Shown piece after piece: positions 41,136 to 54,236 of a DNA stretch of 64,000 nucleotides. Numbering within the stretch: position 1 is the stretch's first letter; each line of letters begins with the position of its first letter. The stretch covers positions 146,958,196 to 147,022,195 of the forward strand of contig OY804577.1 of NCBI GenBank assembly GCA_963680875.1, given 5' to 3'. The position numbers were made by a program, and so were the translations under genes. The DNA comes from Bathymodiolus brooksi. Lineage: Eukaryota > Mollusca > Bivalvia > Mytilida > Modiolidae. Under the pieces are notes generated by a model. The model did no database searches, had not been told where the DNA came from, and saw only the letters and a list, made by a program, of their open reading frames with translations.

Positions 41136-42689
41136 AAATACTGACTACTGGGCGGATGATACCCTCGGGGACTAATAGTCAACCAGCAGAGATGTCGACT
41201 AGGTGATAGAAATACTGACTACTGGGCGGGTGATACCCTCGGGGACTAATAGTAAACCAGCAGAGATATCGACTAGGTGATAGAAATACTGACTACTGGG
41301 CGGATGATACCCACGGGGACTAATAGTCAACTAGCAGAGGTATCGACTCAGTGATAGAAATACTGACTACTGGGCGGATGATACCCTCGTGGACTAATAA
41401 TCAACCAGCAGAGATGTCGACTAGGTGATAGAAATACTGACTACTGGGCGGATGATACCCTCGGGGACTAATAGTAAACCAGCAGAGATATCGACCCAGT
41501 GATAGAAATACTGACTACTGGGCGGATGATACCCACGGGGACTAATAGTCAACAAGCAGAGGTATCGACCCAGTGATAGAAATACTGACTACTGGGCGGA
41601 TGATACCCTCGGGGACTAATAGTCAACTAGCAGAGGTATCGACCCAATGATAGAAATACTGACTACTGGGCGGATGATACCCTCGGGGACTAATAGTCAA
41701 CTAGCAGAGGTATCGACCCAGTGATAGAAATACTGACTACTGGGCGGATGATACCCTCGGGGACTAATAGTCAACTAGCAGAGGTATCGACTCAGTGATA
41801 GAAATACTGACTACTGGGCGGATGATACCCTCGGGGACTAATAGTCATCCAGCAGAGGTATCGACCCAGTGATAGAAATACTGACTACTGGGCGGATGAT
41901 ACCCTCGGGGACTAATAGTCAACTAGCAGAGGTATCGACCCAGTGATAGAAATACTGACTACTGGGCGGATGATACCCTTGGGGACTAATAGTCAACTAG
42001 CTGAGGTATCGACCCAGTGATAGAAATACTGACTACTGGGCGGATGATACCCTCGGGGACTAATAGTCAACCAGCAGAGGTATCGATTCAGTGATAGAAA
42101 TACTGACTACTGGGCGGATGATACCCTCGGGGACTAATAGTCATCCAGCAGAGGTATCGACCCAGTGATAGAAATACTGACTACTGGGCGGATGATACCC
42201 TCGGGGACTAATAGTCAACCAGCAGAGGTATCGACCCAGTGATAGAAATACTGACTACTGGGCGAATGATACCCTCGTGGACTAATAGTCAACTAGCAGA
42301 GGTATCGACTCAGTGATAGAAATACTGACTACTGGGCGGATGATACCCTCGGGGACTAATAGTCATCCAGCAGAGGTATCGACCCAGTGATAGAAATACT
42401 GACTACTGGGCGGATGATACCCTCGTGGACTAATAGTCAACTAGCAGAGGTATCGACTCAGTGATAGAAATACTGACTACTGGGCGGATGATACCCTCGG
42501 GGACTAATAGTCAACCAGCAGAGATGTCGACTAGGTGATAGAAATACTGACTACTGGGCGGATGATACCCTCGGGGACTAATAGTAAACCAGCAGAGATA
42601 TCGACCCAGTGATAGAAATACTGACTACTGGGCGGATGATACCCACGGGGACTAATAGTCAACCAGCAGAGGTATCGACCCAGTGATAG
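41136..42689. repeat. 21-monomer segment, copy 1 of the 41/46-kb pair
   Basis: This runs from the gatgtcgactaggtg unit through a second such unit 3 monomers later, gacccaatg (41,643), cccttgggg and gcgaatg (42,262), to a third such unit 15 monomers on. It matches 46098-47651 at offset 4,962 bp, with several substitutions. Confidence 0.8.
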
Positions 42690-43947
42690 AAATACTGACT
42701 ACTGGGCGGATGATACCCTTGGGGACTAATAGTCAACTAGCAGAGGTATCGACCCAGTGATAGAAATACTGACTACTGGGCGGATGATACCCTCGGGGAC
42801 TAATAGTCAACCAGCAGAGGTATCGATTCAGTCATAGAAATACTGACTACTGGGCGGATGATACCCTCGGGGACTAATAGTCATCCAGCAGAGGTATCGA
42901 CCCAGTAATAGAAATACTGACTACTGGGCGGATGATACCCTCGGGGACTAATAGTCAACCAGCAGAGGTATCGACCCAGTGATAGAAATACTGACTACTG
43001 GGCGGATGATACCCTCGTGGACTAATAGTCAACTAGCAGAGGTATCGACTCAGTGATAGAAATACTGACTACTGGGCGGATGATACCCTCGGGGACTAAT
43101 AGTCAACCAGCAGAGATGTCGACTAGGTGATAGAAATACTGACTACTGGGCGGATGATACCCTCGGGGACTAATAGTAAACCAGCAGAGGTATCGACCCA
43201 GTGATAGAAATACTGACTACTGGGCGGATGATACCCTTGGGGACTAATAGTCAACTAGCAGAGGTATCGACCCAGTGATAGAAATACTGACTACTGGGCG
43301 GATGATACCCTCGGGGACTAATAGTCAACCAGCAGAGGTATCGATTCAGTCATAGAAATACTGACTACTGGGCGGATGATACCCTCGGGGACTAATAGTC
43401 ATCCAGCAGAGGTATCGACCCAGTGATAGAAATACTGACTACTGGGCGGATGATACCCTCGGGGACTAATAGTCAACCAGCAGAGGTATCGACCCAGTGA
43501 TAGAAATACTGACTACTGGGCGGATGATACCCTCGTGGACTAATAGTCAACCAGCAGAGGTATCGACTCAGTGATAGAAATACTGACTCCTGGGTGGATG
43601 ATACCCTCGGGGACTAATAGTCATCCAGCAGAGGTATCGACCCAGTGATAGAAATACCGACTACTGGGTAGATGATACCCTCGGGGACTATTAGTCAACC
43701 AGCAGAGGTATCGACCCATTGATAGAAATTCTGACTACTGGGCGGATGATACCCTCGGGGACTAATAGTCAACTAGCAGAGGTATCGACCCAGTGATAGA
43801 AATACTGACTACTGGGCGGATGATACCCTCGGGGACTAATAGTCAACCAGCAGAGGTATCGACCCAGTGATAGAAATACTGACTACTGGGCGGATGATAC
43901 CCTCGGGGACTAATAGTCATCCAGCAGAGGTATCGACCAAGTGATAG

Positions 43948-44026
43948 AAATACTGACTACTGTACTGGGCGGATGATACCCTCGGGGACTAATAGTCAAC
44001 CAGCAGAGGTATCGACCCAGTGATAG
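43948..44026 (+). repeat. 79-bp monomer (5-bp tandem duplication)
   Basis: This unit reads gactactgtactgggc: tactg is present twice in tandem. It is the only length change greater than 1 bp in the window and lies within a patch of unusual substitutions. Confidence 0.93.
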
Positions 44027-44174
44027 AAATACTGACTACTGGGCGGATGATACCCTCGTGGACTAATAGTCAACTAGCAGAGGTATCGACTCAGTGATAG
44101 AAATACTGACTACTGGGCGGATGATACCCTCGGGGACTAATAGTCAACCAGCAGAGGTATGGACTTGGTGATAG

Positions 44175-44247
44175 AAATACTGACTACTGGCGGATGATAC
44201 CCTCGGGGACTAATAGTCAACCAGCAGAGGTATCGACTCAGTGATAG
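44175..44247 (+). repeat. 73-bp monomer (-1 G)
   Basis: This unit reads ctactggcggatg, one G short in the G run. The previous unit reads ggtatggacttgg, also unusual. Confidence 0.88.
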
Positions 44248-46097
44248 AAATACTGACTACTGGGCGGATGATACCCTCGGGGACTAATAGTCAACCAGCA
44301 GAGGTATCGATTCAGTCATAGAAATACTGACTACTGGGCGGATGATACCCTCGGGGACTAATAGTCATCCAGCAGAGGTATCGACCCAGTGATAGAAATA
44401 CTGACTACTGGGCGGATGATACCCTCGGGGACTAATAGTCAACCAGCAGAGGTATCGACTCAGTGATAGAAATACTGACTACTGGGCGGATGAAACCCTC
44501 GGGGACTAATAGTCAACTAGCAGAGGTATCGACTCAGTGATAGAAATACTGACTACTGGGCGGATGATACCCTCGGGGACTAATAGTCATCCAGCAGAGG
44601 TATCGACCCAGTGATAGAAATACTGACTACTGGGCGGATGATACCCTCGGGGACTAATAGTCAACCAGCAGAGGTATCGACCCAGTGATAGAAATACTGA
44701 CTACTGGGCGGATGATACCCTCGGGGATTAATAGTAAACCAGCAGAGATATCGACTCAGTGATAGAAATACTGACTACTGGGCGTATGATACCCTCGGGG
44801 ACTAATAGTCAACTAGCAGAGGTATCGACTCAGTGATAGAAATACTGACTACTGGGCGGATGATACCCTCGGGGACTAATAGTCAACCAGCAGAGATATC
44901 GACCCAGTGATAGAAATACTGACTACTGGGCGGATGATACCCTCGGGGACTAATAGTAAACCAGCAGAGATATCGACCCAGTGATAGAAATACTGACTAC
45001 TGGGCGGATGATACCCTCGGGGACTAATAGTCAACCAGCAGAGGTATCGACTCAGTGATAGAAATACTGACTACTGGGCGGATGATACCCTCGTGGACTA
45101 ATAGTCAACCAGCAGAGATGTCGACTAGGTGATAGAAATACTGACTACTGGGCGGATGATACCCTCGGGGACTAATAGTAAACCAGCAGAGATATCGACC
45201 CAGTGATAGAAATACTGACTATTTGGCGGATGATACCCACGGGGACTAATAGTCAACCAGCAGAGGTATCGACCCAGTGATAGAAATACTGACTACTGGG
45301 CGGATGATACCCTCGGGGACTAATAGTCAACTAGCAGAGGTATCGACCCAGTGATAGAAATACTGACTACTGGGCGGATGATACCCTCGGGGAATAATAG
45401 TCAACCAGCAGAGGTATCGACTCAGTGATAGAAATACTGACTACTGGGCGGATGATACCCTCGGGGACTAATAGTCTACTAGCAGAGGTATCGACTCAGT
45501 GATAGAAATACTGACTACTGGGCGGATGATACCCTCGGGGACTAATAGTCATCCAGCAGAGGTATCGACCCAGTGATAGAAATACTGACTACTGGGCGGA
45601 TGATACCCTTGGGGACTAATAGTCAACTAGCAGAGGTATCGACCCAGTGATAAAAATACTGACTACTGGGCGGATGATACCCTCGGGGACTAATAGTCAA
45701 CCAGCAGAGGTATCGATTCAGTCATAGAAATACTGACTACTGGGCGGATGATACCCTCGGGGACTAATAGTCATCCAGCAGAGGTATCGATTCAGTGATA
45801 GAAATACTGACTACTGGGCGGATGATACCCTCGGGGACTAATAGTCAACCAGCAGAGGTATCGACCCAGTGATAGAAATACTGACTACTGGGCGGATGAT
45901 ACCCTCGTGGACTAATAGTCAACTAGCAGAGGTATCGACTCAGTGATAGAAATACTGACTACTGGGCGGATGATACCCTTGGGGACTAATAGTCATCCAG
46001 CAGAGGTATCGACCCAGTGATAGAAATACTGACTACTGGGCGGATGATACCCTCGGGGACTAATAGTCAACTAGCAGAGGTATCGACTCAGTGATAG

Positions 46098-47651
46098 AAA
46101 TACTGACTACTGGGCGGATGATACCCTCGTGGACTAATAGTCAACCAGCAGAGATGTCGACTAGGTGATAGAAATACTGACTACTGGGCGGATGATACCC
46201 TCGGGGACTAATAGTAAACCAGCAGAGATATCGACTAGGTGATAGAAATACTGACTACTGGGCGGATGATACCCACGGGGACTAATAGTCAACTAGCAGA
46301 GGTATCGACTCAGTGATAGAAATACTGACTACTGGGCGGATGATACCCTCGGGGACTAATAGTCAACCAGCAGAGATGTCGACTAGGTGATAGAAATACT
46401 GACTACTGGGCGGATGATACCCTCGGGGACTAATAGTAAACCAGCAGAGATATCGACCCAGTGATAGAAATACTGACTACTGGGCGGATGATACCCACGG
46501 GGACTAATAGTCAACCAGCAGAGGTATCGACTCAGTGATAGAAATACTGACTACTGGGCGGATGATACCCACGGGGACTAATAGTCAACTAGCAGAGGTA
46601 TCGACCCAATGATAGAAATACTGACTACTGGGCGGATGATACCCTCGGGGACTAATAGTCAACTAGCAGAGGTATCGACCCAGTGATAGAAATACTGACT
46701 ACTGGGCGGATGAAACCCTCGGGGACTAATAGTCAACTAGCAGAGGTATCGACTCAGTGATAGAAATACTGACTACTGGGCGGATGATACCCTCGGGGAC
46801 TAATAGTCATCCAGCAGAGGTATCGACCCAGTGATAGAAATACTGACTACTGGGCGGATGATACCCTCGGGGACTAATAGTCAACTAGCAGAGGTATCGA
46901 CTCAGTAATAGAAATACTGACTACTGGGCGGATGATACCCTTGGGGACTAATAGTCAACTAGCAGAGGTATCGACCCAGTGATAGAAATACTGACTACTG
47001 GGCGGATGATACCCTCGGGGACTAATAGTCAACCAGCAGAGGTATCGATTCAGTCATAGAAATACTGACTACTGGGCGGATGATACCCTCGGGGACTAAT
47101 AGTCATCCAGCAGAGGTATCGACCCAGTGATAGAAATACTGACTACTGGGCGGATGATACCCTCGGGGACTAATAGTCAACCAGCAGAGGTATCGACCCA
47201 GTGATAGAAATACTGACTACTGGGCGAATGATACCCTCGTGGACTAATAGTCAACTAGCAGAGGTATCGACTCAGTGATAGAAATACTGACTACTGGGCG
47301 GATGATACCCTCGGGGACTAATAGTCATCCAGCAGAGGTATCGACCCAGTGATAGAAATACTGACTACTGGGCGGATGATACCCTCGTGGACTAATAGTC
47401 AACTAGCAGAGGTATCGACTCAGTGATAGAAATACTGACTACTGGGCGGATGATACCCTCGTGGACTAATAGTCAACCAGCAGAGATGTCGACTAGGTGA
47501 TAGAAATACTGACTACTGGGCGGATGATACCCTCGGGGACTAACAGTAAACCAGCAGAGATATCGACCCAGTGATAGAAATACTGACTACTGGGCGGATG
47601 ATACCCACGGGGACTAATAGTCAACCAGCAGAGGTATCGACCCAGTGATAG
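46098..47651. repeat. 21-monomer segment, copy 2 of the 41/46-kb pair
   Basis: This is the counterpart of 41136-42689. Its right part lies inside the 42-monomer tandem duplication, so a third, partial copy exists at 49946-50759. Confidence 0.8.
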
Positions 47652-49945
47652 AAATACTGACTACTGGGCGGATGATACCCTCGGGGACTAATAGTCATCC
47701 AGCAAAGGTATCGACCCAGTGATAGAAATACTGACTACTGGGCGGATGATACCCTCGGGGACTAATAGTCATCCAGCAGAGGTATCGACCCAGTGATAGA
47801 AATACTGACTACTGGGCGGATGATACCCGCGGGGACTAATAGTCAACCAGCAGAGGTATCGACCCAGTGATAGAAATACTGACTACTGGGCGGATGATAC
47901 CCTCGGGGACTAATAGTCAACCAGCAGAGGTATCGATTCAGTGATAGAAATACTGACTACTGGGCGGATGATACTCTCGGGGACTAATAGTCAACCAGCA
48001 GAGGTATCGACCCAGTGATAGAAATACTGACTACTGGGCGGATGATACCCTCGTGGACTAATAGTCAACTAGCAGAGGTATCGACCCAGTGATAGAAATA
48101 CTGACTACTGGGCGGATGATACCCTCGGGGACTAATAGTCATCCAGCAGAGGTATCGACCCAGAGATAGAAATACTGACTACTGGGCGGATGATACCCTC
48201 GGGGACTAATAGTCATCCAGCAGAGGTATCGACCCAGTGATAGAAATACTGACTACTGGGTAGATGATACCCTCGGGGACTAATAGTCAACCAGCAGAGG
48301 TATCGACCCAGTGATAGAAATACTGACTACTGGGCGGATGATACCCTCGGGGACTAATAGTCAACTAGCAGAGGTATCGACCCAGTGATAGAAATACTGA
48401 CTACTGGGCGGATGATACCCTCGGGGACTAATAGTCAACCAGCAGAGGTATCGACCCAGTGAGAGAAATACTGACTACTGGGCGGATGATACCCTCGGGG
48501 ACTAATAGTCAACCAGCAGAGGTATCGATTCAGTGATAGAAATACTGACTACTGGGCGGATGATACCCTCGGGGACTAATAGTCATCCAGCAGAGGTATC
48601 GACCCAGTGATAGAAATACTGACTACTGGGCGGATGATACTCTCGGGGACTAATAGTCAACCAGCAGAGGTATCGACCCAGTGATAGAAATACTGACTAC
48701 TGGGCGGATGATACCCTCGTGGACTAATAGTCAACTAGCAGAGGTATCGACTCAGTGATAGAAATACTGACTACTGGGCGGATGATACCCTCGGGGACTA
48801 ATAGTCATCCAGCAGAGGTATCGACCCAGAGATAGAAATACTGACTACTGGGCGGATGATACCCTCGGGGAATAATAGTCAACTAGCAGAGGTATCGACC
48901 CAGTGATAGAAATACTGACTACTGGGCGGATGATACCCTCGGGGACTAATAGTCATCCAGCAGAAGTATCGACCCAGTGATAGAAATACCGACTACTGGG
49001 TAGATAATACCCTCGGGGACTAATAGTCAACCAGCAGAGGTATCGACCCAGTGATAGAAATACTGACTACTGGGCGGATGATACCCTCGGGGACTAATAG
49101 TCAACTAGCAGAGGTATCGACCCAGTGATAGAAATACTGACTACTGGGCGGATGATACCCTCGGGAACTAATAGTCAACCAGCAGAGGTATCGACCCAGT
49201 GATAGAAATACTGACTACTGGGCGGATGATACCCTCGGGGACTAATAGTCAACTAGCAGAGGTATCGACCCAGTGATAGAAATACTGACTACTGGGCGGA
49301 TGATACCCTCGGGGACAAATAGTCAACCAGCAGAGGTATCGACTCAGTGATAGAAATACTGACTACTGGGCGGATGATACCCTCGGGGACTAATAGTCAA
49401 CCAGCAGAGGTATCGACTCAGTGATAGAAATACTGACTACTGGGCGGATGATACCCTCGGGGACTAATAGTCAACCAGCAGAGGTATCGACTCAGTGATA
49501 GAAATACTGACTACTGGGCGGATGATACCCTCGGGGACTAATAGTCAACCAGCAGAGGTATCGACTCAGTGATAGAAATACTGACTACTGGGCGGATGAT
49601 ACCCTCGGGGACTAATAGTCAACCAGCAGAGGTATCGACCCAGTGATAGAAATACTGACTACTGGGCGGATGATACCCTCGGGGACTAATAGTCAACTAG
49701 CAGAGGTATCGACTCAGTGATAGAAATACTGACTACTGGGCGGATGATACCCTCGGGGACTAATAGTCAACTAGCAGAGGTATCGACCCAGTGATAGAAA
49801 TACTGACTACTGGGCGGATGATACCCTCGGGGACTAATAGTCAACTAGCAGAGGTATCTACCCAGTGATAGAAATACTGACTACTGGGCGGATGATACCC
49901 TCGGGGACTAATAGTCAACTAGCAGAGGTATCGACCCAGTGATAG
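46838..49945. repeat. 42-monomer tandem duplication, copy 1
   Basis: This 3,108-bp block begins with a ctcagtaatag unit. Ordered markers gcgaatg (47,224), gcaaagg (47,702), cccgcgg (47,826), gcagaagtatc (48,961) and ggtatctac (49,857) all recur 3,108 bp later. The boundary could be shifted by up to a few units because the flanking monomers are alike. Confidence 0.93.
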
Positions 49946-52900
49946 AAATACTGACTACTGGGCGGATGATACCCTCGGGGACTAATAGTCAACTAGCAGA
50001 GGTATCGACTCAGTAATAGAAATACTGACTACTGGGCGGATGATACCCTTGGGGACTAATAGTCAACTAGCAGAGGTATCGACCCAGTGATAGAAATACT
50101 GACTACTGGGCGGATGATACCCTCGGGGACTAATAGTCAACCAGCAGAGGTATCGATTCAGTCATAGAAATACTGACTACTGGGCGGATGATACCCTCGG
50201 GGACTAATAGTCATCCAGCAGAGGTATCGACCCAGTGATAGAAATACTGACTACTGGGCGGATGATACCCTCGGGGACTAATAGTCAACCAGCAGAGGTA
50301 TCGACCCAGTGATAGAAATACTGACTACTGGGCGAATGATACCCTCGTGGACTAATAGTCAACTAGCAGAGGTATCGACTCAGTGATAGAAATACTGACT
50401 ACTGGGCGGATGATACCCTCGGGGACTAATAGTCATCCAGCAGAGGTATCGACCCAGTGATAGAAATACTGACTACTGGGCGGATGATACCCTCGTGGAC
50501 TAATAGTCAACTAGCAGAGGTATCGACTCAGTGATAGAAATACTGACTACTGGGCGGATGATACCCTCGTGGACTAATAGTCAACCAGCAGAGATGTCGA
50601 CTAGGTGATAGAAATACTGACTACTGGGCGGATGATACCCTCGGGGACTAACAGTAAACCAGCAGAGATATCGACCCAGTGATAGAAATACTGACTACTG
50701 GGCGGATGATACCCACGGGGACTAATAGTCAACCAGCAGAGGTATCGACCCAGTGATAGAAATACTGACTACTGGGCGGATGATACCCTCGGGGACTAAT
50801 AGTCATCCAGCAAAGGTATCGACCCAGTGATAGAAATACTGACTACTGGGCGGATGATACCCTCGGGGACTAATAGTCATCCAGCAGAGGTATCGACCCA
50901 GTGATAGAAATACTGACTACTGGGCGGATGATACCCGCGGGGACTAATAGTCAACCAGCAGAGGTATCGACCCAGTGATAGAAATACTGACTACTGGGCG
51001 GATGATACCCTCGGGGACTAATAGTCAACCAGCAGAGGTATCGATTCAGTGATAGAAATACTGACTACTGGGCGGATGATACTCTCGGGGACTAATAGTC
51101 AACCAGCAGAGGTATCGACCCAGTGATAGAAATACTGACTACTGGGCGGATGATACCCTCGTGGACTAATAGTCAACTAGCAGAGGTATCGACCCAGTGA
51201 TAGAAATACTGACTACTGGGCGGATGATACCCTCGGGGACTAATAGTCATCCAGCAGAGGTATCGACCCAGAGATAGAAATACTGACTACTGGGCGGATG
51301 ATACCCTCGGGGACTAATAGTCATCCAGCAGAGGTATCGACCCAGTGATAGAAATACTGACTACTGGGTAGATGATACCCTCGGGGACTAATAGTCAACC
51401 AGCAGAGGTATCGACCCAGTGATAGAAATACTGACTACTGGGCGGATGATACCCTCGGGGACTAATAGTCAACTAGCAGAGGTATCGACCCAGTGATAGA
51501 AATACTGACTACTGGGCGGATGATACCCTCGGGGACTAATAGTCAACCAGCAGAGGTATCGACCCAGTGAGAGAAATACTGACTACTGGGCGGATGATAC
51601 CCTCGGGGACTAATAGTCAACCAGCAGAGGTATCGATTCAGTGATAGAAATACTGACTACTGGGCGGATGATACCCTCGGGGACTAATAGTCATCCAGCA
51701 GAGGTATCGACCCAGTGATAGAAATACTGACTACTGGGCGGATGATACTCTCGGGGACTAATAGTCAACCAGCAGAGGTATCGACCCAGTGATAGAAATA
51801 CTGACTACTGGGCGGATGATACCCTCGTGGACTAATAGTCAACTAGCAGAGATATCGACTCAGTGATAGAAATACTGACTACTGGGCGGATGATACCCTC
51901 GGGGACTAATAGTCATCCAGCAGAGGTATCGACCCAGAGATAGAAATACTGACTACTGGGCGGATGATACCCTCGGGGAATAATAGTCAACTAGCAGAGG
52001 TATCGACCCAGTGATAGAAATACTGACTACTGGGCGGATGATACCCTCGGGGACTAATAGTCATCCAGCAGAAGTATCGACCCAGTGATAGAAATACCGA
52101 CTACTGGGTAGATAATACCCTCGGGGACTAATAGTCAACCAGCAGAGGTATCGACCCAGTGATAGAAATACTGACTACTGGGCGGATGATACCCTCGGGG
52201 ACTAATAGTCAACTAGCAGAGGTATCGACCCAGTGATAGAAATACTGACTACTGGGCGGATGATACCCTCGGGAACTAATAGTCAACCAGCAGAGGTATC
52301 GACCCAGTGATAGAAATACTGACTACTGGGCGGATGATACCCTCGGGGACTAATAGTCAACTAGCAGAGGTATCGACCCAGTGATAGAAATACTGACTAC
52401 TGGGCGGATGATACCCTCGGGGACAAATAGTCAACCAGCAGAGGTATCGACTCAGTGATAGAAATACTGACTACTGGGCGGATGATACCCTCGGGGACTA
52501 ATAGTCAACCAGCAGAGGTATCGACTCAGTGATAGAAATACTGACTACTGGGCGGATGATACCCTCGGGGACTAATAGTCAACCAGCAGAGGTATCGACT
52601 CAGTGATAGAAATACTGACTACTGGGCGGATGATACCCTCGGGGACTAATAGTCAACCAGCAGAGGTATCGACTCAGTGATAGAAATACTGACTACTGGG
52701 CGGATGATACCCTCGGGGACTAATAGTCAACCAGCAGAGGTATCGACCCAGTGATAGAAATACTGACTACTGGGCGGATGATACCCTCGGGGACTAATAG
52801 TCAACTAGCAGAGGTATCGACTCAGTGATAGAAATACTGACTACTGGGCGGATGATACCCTCGGGGACTAATAGTCAACTAGCAGAGGTATCGACCCAGT

Positions 52901-53053
52901 GATAGAAATACTGACTACTGGGCGGATGATACCCTCGGGGACTAATAGTCAACTAGCAGAGGTATCTACCCAGTGATAGAAATACTGACTACTGGGCGGA
53001 TGATACCCTCGGGGACTAATAGTCAACTAGCAGAGGTATCGACCCAGTGATAG
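49946..53053. repeat. 42-monomer tandem duplication, copy 2
   Basis: This is the tandem copy of 46838-49945. The one difference I noticed is agagatatc near 51,852 against agaggtatc in copy 1, so the duplication looks very recent. Confidence 0.93.
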
Positions 53054-53127
53054 AAATACTGACTACTGGGCGGATGATACCCTCGGGGACTAATAATCAA
53101 CTAGCAGAGGTATCGACCCAGTGATAG

Positions 53128-53200
53128 AAATACTGACTACTGGGCGATGATACCCTCGGGGACTAATAGTCATCCAGCAGAGGTATCGACCCAGTGATAG
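53128..53200 (+). repeat. 73-bp deletion monomer, copy 9
   Basis: This is the first copy after a gap of more than 26 kb. Its preceding unit reads gactaataatc (T38), not gacaaataatc, which marks it and the next two as a separate subfamily. Confidence 0.95.
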
Positions 53201-53940
53201 AAATACTGACTACTGGGCGGATGATACCCTCGAGGACTAATAGTCAACCAGCAGAGGTATCGACCCAGTGATAGAAATACTGACTACTGGGCGGATGATA
53301 CCCTTGAGGACTAATAGTCAACCAGCAGAGGTATCGACCCAGTGATAGAAATACTGACTACTGGGCGGATGATACCCTCGGGGACAAATAGTCAACCAGC
53401 AGAGGTATCGACCCAGTGATAGAAATACTGACTACTGGGCGGATGATACCCTCGGGGACTAATAGTCAACTAGCAGAGGTATCGACCCAGTGATAGAAAT
53501 ACTGACTACTGGGCGGATGATACCCTCGGGGACTAATAGTCAACTAGCAGAGGTATCGACTCAGTGATAGAAATACTGACTACTGGGCGGATGATACCCT
53601 CGGGGACTAATAGTCAACCAGCAGAGGTATCGACTCAGTGATAGAAATACTGACTACTGGGCGGATGATACCCTCGGGGACTAATAGTCAACCAGCAGAG
53701 GTATCGACTCAGTGATATAAATACTGACTACTGGGCGGATGATACCCTCGGGGACTAATAGTCAACCAGCAGAGGTATCGACCCAGTGATAGAAATACTG
53801 ACTACTGGGCGGATGATACCCTCGGGGACTAATAGTCAACCAGCAGAGGTATCGACTCAGTGATAGAAATACTGACTACTGGGCGGATGATACCCTCGGG
53901 GACTAATAGTCAACCAGCAGAGGTATCGACTCAGTGATAG

Positions 53941-54236
53941 AAATACTGACTACTTGGCGGATGATACCCTCGGGGACTAATAGTCAACCAGCAGAGATAT
54001 CGACTCAGTGATCGAAATACTGACTACTGGGCGGATGATACCCTCGGGGACTAATAGTCAACCAGCAGAGATATCGACCCAGTGATAGAAATACTGACTA
54101 CTGGGCGGATGATACCCTCGGGGACTAATAGTCAACTAGCAGAGGTATCGACCCAGTGAAAGAAATACTGACTACTGGGCGGATGATACCCTCGGGGACA
54201 AATAGTCAACCAGCAGAGGTGTCGACTCAGTGATAG
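53941..54236. repeat. Four-monomer cassette, copy 10
   Basis: The first unit ends gatcg (a73c) and the third ends gtgaaag (t72a), a subfamily signature. Confidence 0.92.

Larger units (their letters stand above)
33811..46837. repeat. Mosaic domain of the array
   Basis: The cassette and the recurring 73-bp deletion are absent here. Instead c45a units (agtaaacc), gatgtcgactaggtg units (from 40 kb), cccacgggg, cccttgggg and gattcagtcat units are frequent. Repeats are shorter and more interleaved (3, 8, 14, 15 and 27 monomers between like units), suggesting a different amplification history from the flanks. Confidence 0.7.
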
